A model generated the notes under the pieces. The model made no database searches. It was not told where the DNA came from and saw only the letters and a list, made by a program, of their open reading frames with translations. Source: Actinomycetes bacterium (GTDB lineage Bacteria; Actinomycetota; CALGFH01). Taken from it: a DNA stretch of 8,143 bases. The position numbers were made by a program, and so were the translations under genes. The stretch is from positions 1 to 8,143 of the forward strand of contig JASLBL010000460.1 in the NCBI GenBank assembly GCA_030146615.1. Reading direction: 5' to 3'. Each line of letters starts with the position of its first letter. The stretch's first letter is position 1. Positions 5,680-8,143 of this stretch are shown piece by piece.

Positions 5680-7321
5680 CGGCGGAGCTCCACGCTCGCC
5701 GGGGCGTCGAGCATGACCTCGCCGGCATGACCCTCGACCTGGACGAGGTGCCGGCCGGGCCGGGCCTCGTACCGGATGGTCACGTCCCGGCCGTCCACCG
5801 GCACCTCGAGCTCGGCCCGCCCGGCCTCCTGGAACGGGGCCACCACGACGGCCAGGGGATCGGTGGGCCGCTCCCCCACCCACCGCACGACCGTGCCCAT
5901 CGGGACCACCGCTCCTTCCCGCAGCCACAGCGGCATGGTGTCGAGGCCGTGCTCGGCCTCGACCCAGCCCGGGCCGCTCACCCGTTCCCGGGTCCGCCAG
6001 TCGGTCCAGGTCCCGGCGGGCGGGTAGGCCCGCCGGCGGCCGCCCGGCTCGAACAGCGGGGCGGCCAGGATCGAGCGGCCGCACAGGAACTGGTCGCCGA
6101 TCCGCCAGGTGGCCGGGTCGTCGGAGAACTCCAGGACCAGCGGCCGGGCGAACGGCAGCCCCCGCCCGGCCGGCCAGCCGGCCTCGGCCAGGACATCGGG
6201 GAGCAGCCGGTAGCGCAGGCGGATCCAGTGGCCGGCGACCCGCCGGGCCGGCTCCGGCCAGCGGCATGGCTCCCGGACGCCCATCCCGTGGACCCGGGGA
6301 TGGGGCAGTAGCACCGCCCACTGCAGCCAGCGGATCAGCAGCTCGTGGTCGGCGGGCGGCTCGCCGGTGCCGCCGATGTCGGCCGACCAGAAGCTGAACC
6401 CGGACAGCCCCAGCGACAGGCCGCCGTGGAGCTGAGGCAGCATCATCTCCCAGGCCGGGGGCACGTCCCCGCCCCAGTGGACAAGGAACCGCTGGGCACC
6501 GGCCCAGCCGGAACGACTCCAGGCGATGCGCTCGTCCTCCCCACAGGCGGCCGCGGTGGCGGCGTGGACGGCCTCCTGGTACCGCAGCGGGTACAGGTTA
6601 CGCATGCGCTCGGCCGGGGTCCCGTCGGCGTAGACGGCCTCGTCCGGCAGCTCCTCGCCGAAGTCGACCTTGACCACCGACGCGCCGGTGGCCAGCAGCC
6701 GCCCGTACTCCTCGGTCATCACCCGCACCGCCTCCGGGTTGGTCCAGTCCACCACGTGCACCGGGCTTTGGTAGCCGCAGACGAAGTGGACGACGTCCAG
6801 GGGGATGTCGGCCTGGCGCATCTCCCGAACTACCCCCAGGACCTCCTCGGCCGAGGCGTACGAGCAGCGGCTCTGCCACCAGCCGAAGGACCAGGCCGGC
6901 GGGACCGGCGCCCGCCCGGTCAGGGCGGTGTAGCCAGCCAGGACGTCGGCCGGCGAGCCGAGCAGGACGAAGTAGTCGAGCACGTCGTCGTCCACGGCGA
7001 CCTCTACCGGTGGCCGGCGCGGCCGCCGGCCCGGCGGTGACCCGGTTCGAGTGTGGAGGAACACCCCGTAGCCGCCGGTGGTGAGCCAGAACGGCACCGG
7101 CTTGTAGCAGCGTGGGGTGTGCGCCCCCATGGCGTCGGCGACCCACAGGTCGAGGGTCTGGCCGGTCTTGTCCAGCCTCAGGAACGTCTCCCCGAACCCG
7201 TACACGGCGTCGCCGGACCGATCCCGAACGTCTCGGTGGCCACGGGCCGGCCGTCGTCGAGGTCCTGGCTCACCCCGGTGCCGAGCGAGTCCCCGACGGC
7301 GAAGTAGCTGGGGTCGGGGCC
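5676..7321 (-). pseudogene. GH31 alpha-xylosidase/alpha-glucosidase-like gene, 5'-truncated, frameshifted and internally deleted
   Basis: Most of a YicI-like glycoside hydrolase family 31 enzyme is recognisable. GDAVYGFGETF, CYKPVPFWLTTGGYGVFLHT, PPAWSFGWWQSRCSY, the nucleophile loop VVKVDFGEE (Asp codon 6664-6666), the acid/base loop VHWGGDVP (Asp codon 6465-6467), GLSGFSFWSADIGG and a C-terminal beta domain are present. These enzymes remove alpha-linked xylose or glucose from oligosaccharides. Several faults suggest a non-functional copy. The first part (SYFAVGDSLG to ETFGIGP) is in another frame and is rejoined by one extra base near 7215. Residues encoded at 7010-7052 read better in a shifted frame (NRVTAGPAAAPAT). 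About 75 residues after HFVC (6777-6788) are missing, where family members have a barrel strand and HFDC. The N-terminal domain is absent beyond about 7321. The uninterrupted frame from about 7216 to 5676 is intact enough to sustain coupling to ribokinase. Confidence 0.75.
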
Positions 7322-7416
7322 GCCGATCCCGGCCCGTCGGGCCGAGGCCACGGTGACGACGTTCTCGACCAGGGCGGCCGCTGGCGGGTCGTCCCGGCCG
7401 CGGGCGGCGATCGGCG
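7321..7416. repeat. Inverted 96-bp segment bounded by 8-bp inverted repeats
   Basis: CGCCGATC at 7321-7328 is the reverse complement of GATCGGCG at 7409-7416. The DNA between them carries the GNAT middle part in the orientation opposite to the GNAT C-terminal part. Flipping the segment in silico brings ENVVTVASARRAGIG directly and in frame before AAITHACLALARDRG. An in-frame TAG at 7305-7307 still lies upstream with no suitable start codon, so the flip does not rebuild a full gene. Confidence 0.55.
7322..7408 (-). pseudogene. Inverted middle segment of a GNAT acetyltransferase
   Basis: Read on the minus strand, this encodes RDDPPAAALVENVVT followed by VASARRAGIG. That is the beta-4 strand and acetyl-CoA-binding R-x-x-G-x-G/A turn of GNAT enzymes (VENVVT...ARRxGIG). 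It lies head-on against the C-terminal part of the same kind of enzyme on the plus strand at 7416-7571. Joining the two through their shared ATCGGC gives an in-frame and normal GNAT core. It is therefore best seen as a flipped piece of that gene, not part of the adjoining GH31 gene, although the GH31 frame happens to be open through it. Confidence 0.55.
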
Positions 7417-7571
7417 CCGCCATCACCCACGCCTGCCTGGCCCTGGCCCGGGACCGGGGGCTGGGCCGGGCCGTGCTGACCTCGTCGCCGGACGGCCACG
7501 GGATCTACCGGCGGCTCGGGTTCCGCGACTGCTGCACGGTCTCGCGCTACCGCTACCCGCCGGCGAGCTGA
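7410..7571 (+). pseudogene. GNAT-family N-acetyltransferase, C-terminal fragment
   Basis: The frame ending at TGA 7569-7571 encodes the last third of a GNAT acetyltransferase, an enzyme that moves an acetyl group from acetyl-CoA to an amine. AAITHACLALARDRG is the helix after the cofactor-binding turn, AVLTSSPDGHGIYRRLGF is the usual strand and helix ending in the YxxLGF signature, and a short tail CCTVSRYRYPPAS follows. Upstream residues in this frame (STRAAAGGSSRPR) do not fit the family, and the frame is closed by TAG at 7305, so no full gene exists. The expected middle part is found inverted at 7322-7408; the N-terminal half is missing altogether. Substrate unknown. About 50 bases separate it from the aldehyde dehydrogenase start. 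Confidence 0.7.
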
Positions 7572-7611
7572 CCCTCCGCTACTGTTTGGGCGGCAGCCGA
7601 CCGGACGGGAT

Positions 7612-7616
7612 GGAGG
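7612..7616 (+). promoter_or_regulatory. Ribosome binding site deciding the aldehyde dehydrogenase start
   Basis: GGAGG lies eight bases before GTG 7625. It overlaps the last base of an in-frame ATG at 7610, which itself has no good site upstream. This favours GTG 7625 as the start. Confidence 0.5.
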
Positions 7617-7624
7617 CGAGGCAG

Positions 7625-8143
7625 GTGGCCCTCGAGAGCCGTTCTCCCCAGCGACCCGACGACCTCGTGGTCGAGTTCGAGGAGACCAGCGCCGATCAGG
7701 TGGCGGCGGCGGCCGGGCGGGCCCGGTCGGCCGCCGGGAGCTGGGCGGCCAGCTCGGCCCTGGAGCGGTCGGCGGCCCTCGAGCAGGCGGCCGACGCCCT
7801 GGCCGGCGCGGCCGAGGAGCTGACCGGGCTGATGGTCCGGGAGGTGGGCAAGCCGGTCGCCGAGTCCGGGGCCGAGGTCACCCGCGGGGTCGGGATCCTG
7901 CGCTACTACGCCCAGCAGGCCCTCGACCCGGACGGGGAGACCTACCCCGGCCCCGGCCCCGGCCCGGCCGGGCTGCTGCTGGCCCGGCGGCGGCCCCGGG
8001 GGGTGGCCGGGCTGATCACGCCGTGGAACTTCCCGGTGGCCATCCCGCTCTGGAAGGCGGCGCCGGCGCTGGCCTACGGCAACGCGGTCCTGCTCAAGCC
8101 GTCGCCGGAGGCGACCGGGCTGGCCCTGCGCCTGGCCGAGCTG
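7625..8143 (+). CDS. NAD(P)-dependent aldehyde dehydrogenase, N-terminal part (cut by window edge)
   Basis: The first 173 residues of an aldehyde dehydrogenase, a cytosolic enzyme oxidising an aldehyde to the acid. Present are the helical start of the cofactor domain (ERSAALEQAADALAGAAEEL), REVGKPVAESGAEV (72-85), and the cofactor-binding block GLITPWNFPVAIPLWK (129-144) with the oxyanion-hole Asn135. YGNAVLLKPSPEA (151-163) carries the conserved Lys158. The catalytic Cys and Glu lie beyond the window. GETYPGPGPGPAGLLLARRRP-like residues before the PWNFP block resemble alpha-ketoglutarate-semialdehyde and succinate-semialdehyde dehydrogenases. An oxidative pentose or uronate pathway would fit the neighbouring sugar genes, but this is inference. 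The (CCCCGG)x3 run at 7945-7962 encodes the PGPGPGP stretch. The gene starts after the GNAT fragment; only a weak -10-like TACTGT at 7580-7585 is visible upstream. Confidence 0.9.
   Translation, partial: MALESRSPQRPDDLVVEFEETSADQVAAAAGRARSAAGSWAASSALERSAALEQAADALAGAAEELTGLMVREVGKPVAESGAEVTRGVGILRYYAQQALDPDGETYPGPGPGPAGLLLARRRPRGVAGLITPWNFPVAIPLWKAAPALAYGNAVLLKPSPEATGLALRLAEL

Noticed and set aside
3716..5716. 666-residue plus-strand open frame antisense to the dehydrogenase and ribokinase
   Set aside because: No recognisable domain and low complexity, while the minus strand holds two well-conserved enzymes over the same bases.
4745..5728. N-terminal extension of the dehydrogenase frame giving a 754-residue protein
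   Set aside because: The extra residues are Arg/Gly/Pro-rich shadow of ribokinase; the Rossmann start at 4729 with a good ribosome binding site is typical.
5680..6321. N-terminal extension of the ribokinase frame
   Set aside because: It overlaps the conserved GH31 C-terminal half and has no conserved residues; TTG 5679 has the overlap and the ribosome binding site.
7321..7416. Phase-variable invertible switch controlling the GNAT gene
   Set aside because: The flipped form still lacks a start codon and N-terminal half and is closed by TAG at 7305-7307; there is no recombinase gene in view and the 8-bp repeats are short.
7610..7624. ATG 7610 as the aldehyde dehydrogenase start
   Set aside because: Possible, but only a weak site precedes it, while GTG 7625 has GGAGG at ideal spacing; it would add five residues only.
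7945..7962. Three tandem CCCCGG units as a regulatory or unstable repeat
   Set aside because: Short, in frame, and simply encodes a Pro-Gly linker in the aldehyde dehydrogenase.
1..8143. tRNA, rRNA, CRISPR array, insertion sequence, phage or defence genes
   Set aside because: None seen: no cloverleaf or CCA-ending segments, no spaced direct repeats, and no transposase, integrase or nuclease motifs in any frame.

Overview
The window is very GC-rich and the coding frames almost always end codons in G or C. GTG and TTG starts are common, and the gene families (MocR/GntR regulator, MFS_3 exporter, GH31 glycosidase) are frequent in Actinomycetota, so a high-GC actinobacterium or a similar high-GC soil lineage is the best guess. 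This is inference from composition and gene style; no rRNA or lineage marker is present.

Left part (1-1315): the 5' end of a MocR-type GntR regulator (minus strand, running off the left edge) is divergent from an intact aldo/keto reductase (plus). The short AT-richer gap holds inverted half-sites that could be the regulator's operator. Middle (1344-3463): an MFS_3-type exporter with a fused C-terminal ABM-like domain (minus) converges on the reductase. Upstream of it lies a small helical, phasin-like protein (minus) with a very clear promoter, TTGACA-18-TATAGT, whose -10 lies inside a perfect 18-bp palindrome. The exporter has a strong ribosome binding site facing an ATC codon rather than a normal start.

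Right-centre (3464-7321): a minus-strand sugar operon. Transcription would run from a GH31 alpha-xylosidase/alpha-glucosidase-like gene to a ribokinase to a Gfo/Idh/MocA oxidoreductase. Start and stop codons overlap as TTGA at the first join; at the second, a possible GTGA overlap lies beside a better-placed ATG. The two downstream genes look intact. The GH31 gene looks damaged: its 5' end is missing, one frameshift and a probable compensating frameshift pair lie in its front half, and about 75 residues of its catalytic barrel appear to be absent.

Right end (7321-8143): the GH31 remnant abuts pieces of a GNAT acetyltransferase. The C-terminal third of that enzyme is on the plus strand, but its preceding segment lies inverted beside it, bounded by an 8-bp inverted repeat GATCGGCG. 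Re-flipping that piece in silico restores a convincing GNAT core. After it comes the 5' part of an NAD(P)-dependent aldehyde dehydrogenase (plus), cut by the window edge. The most unusual structure in the window is this rearranged GH31/GNAT junction, which is either a real genomic scar or an assembly/amplification chimera. I see no new defence or mobile system.
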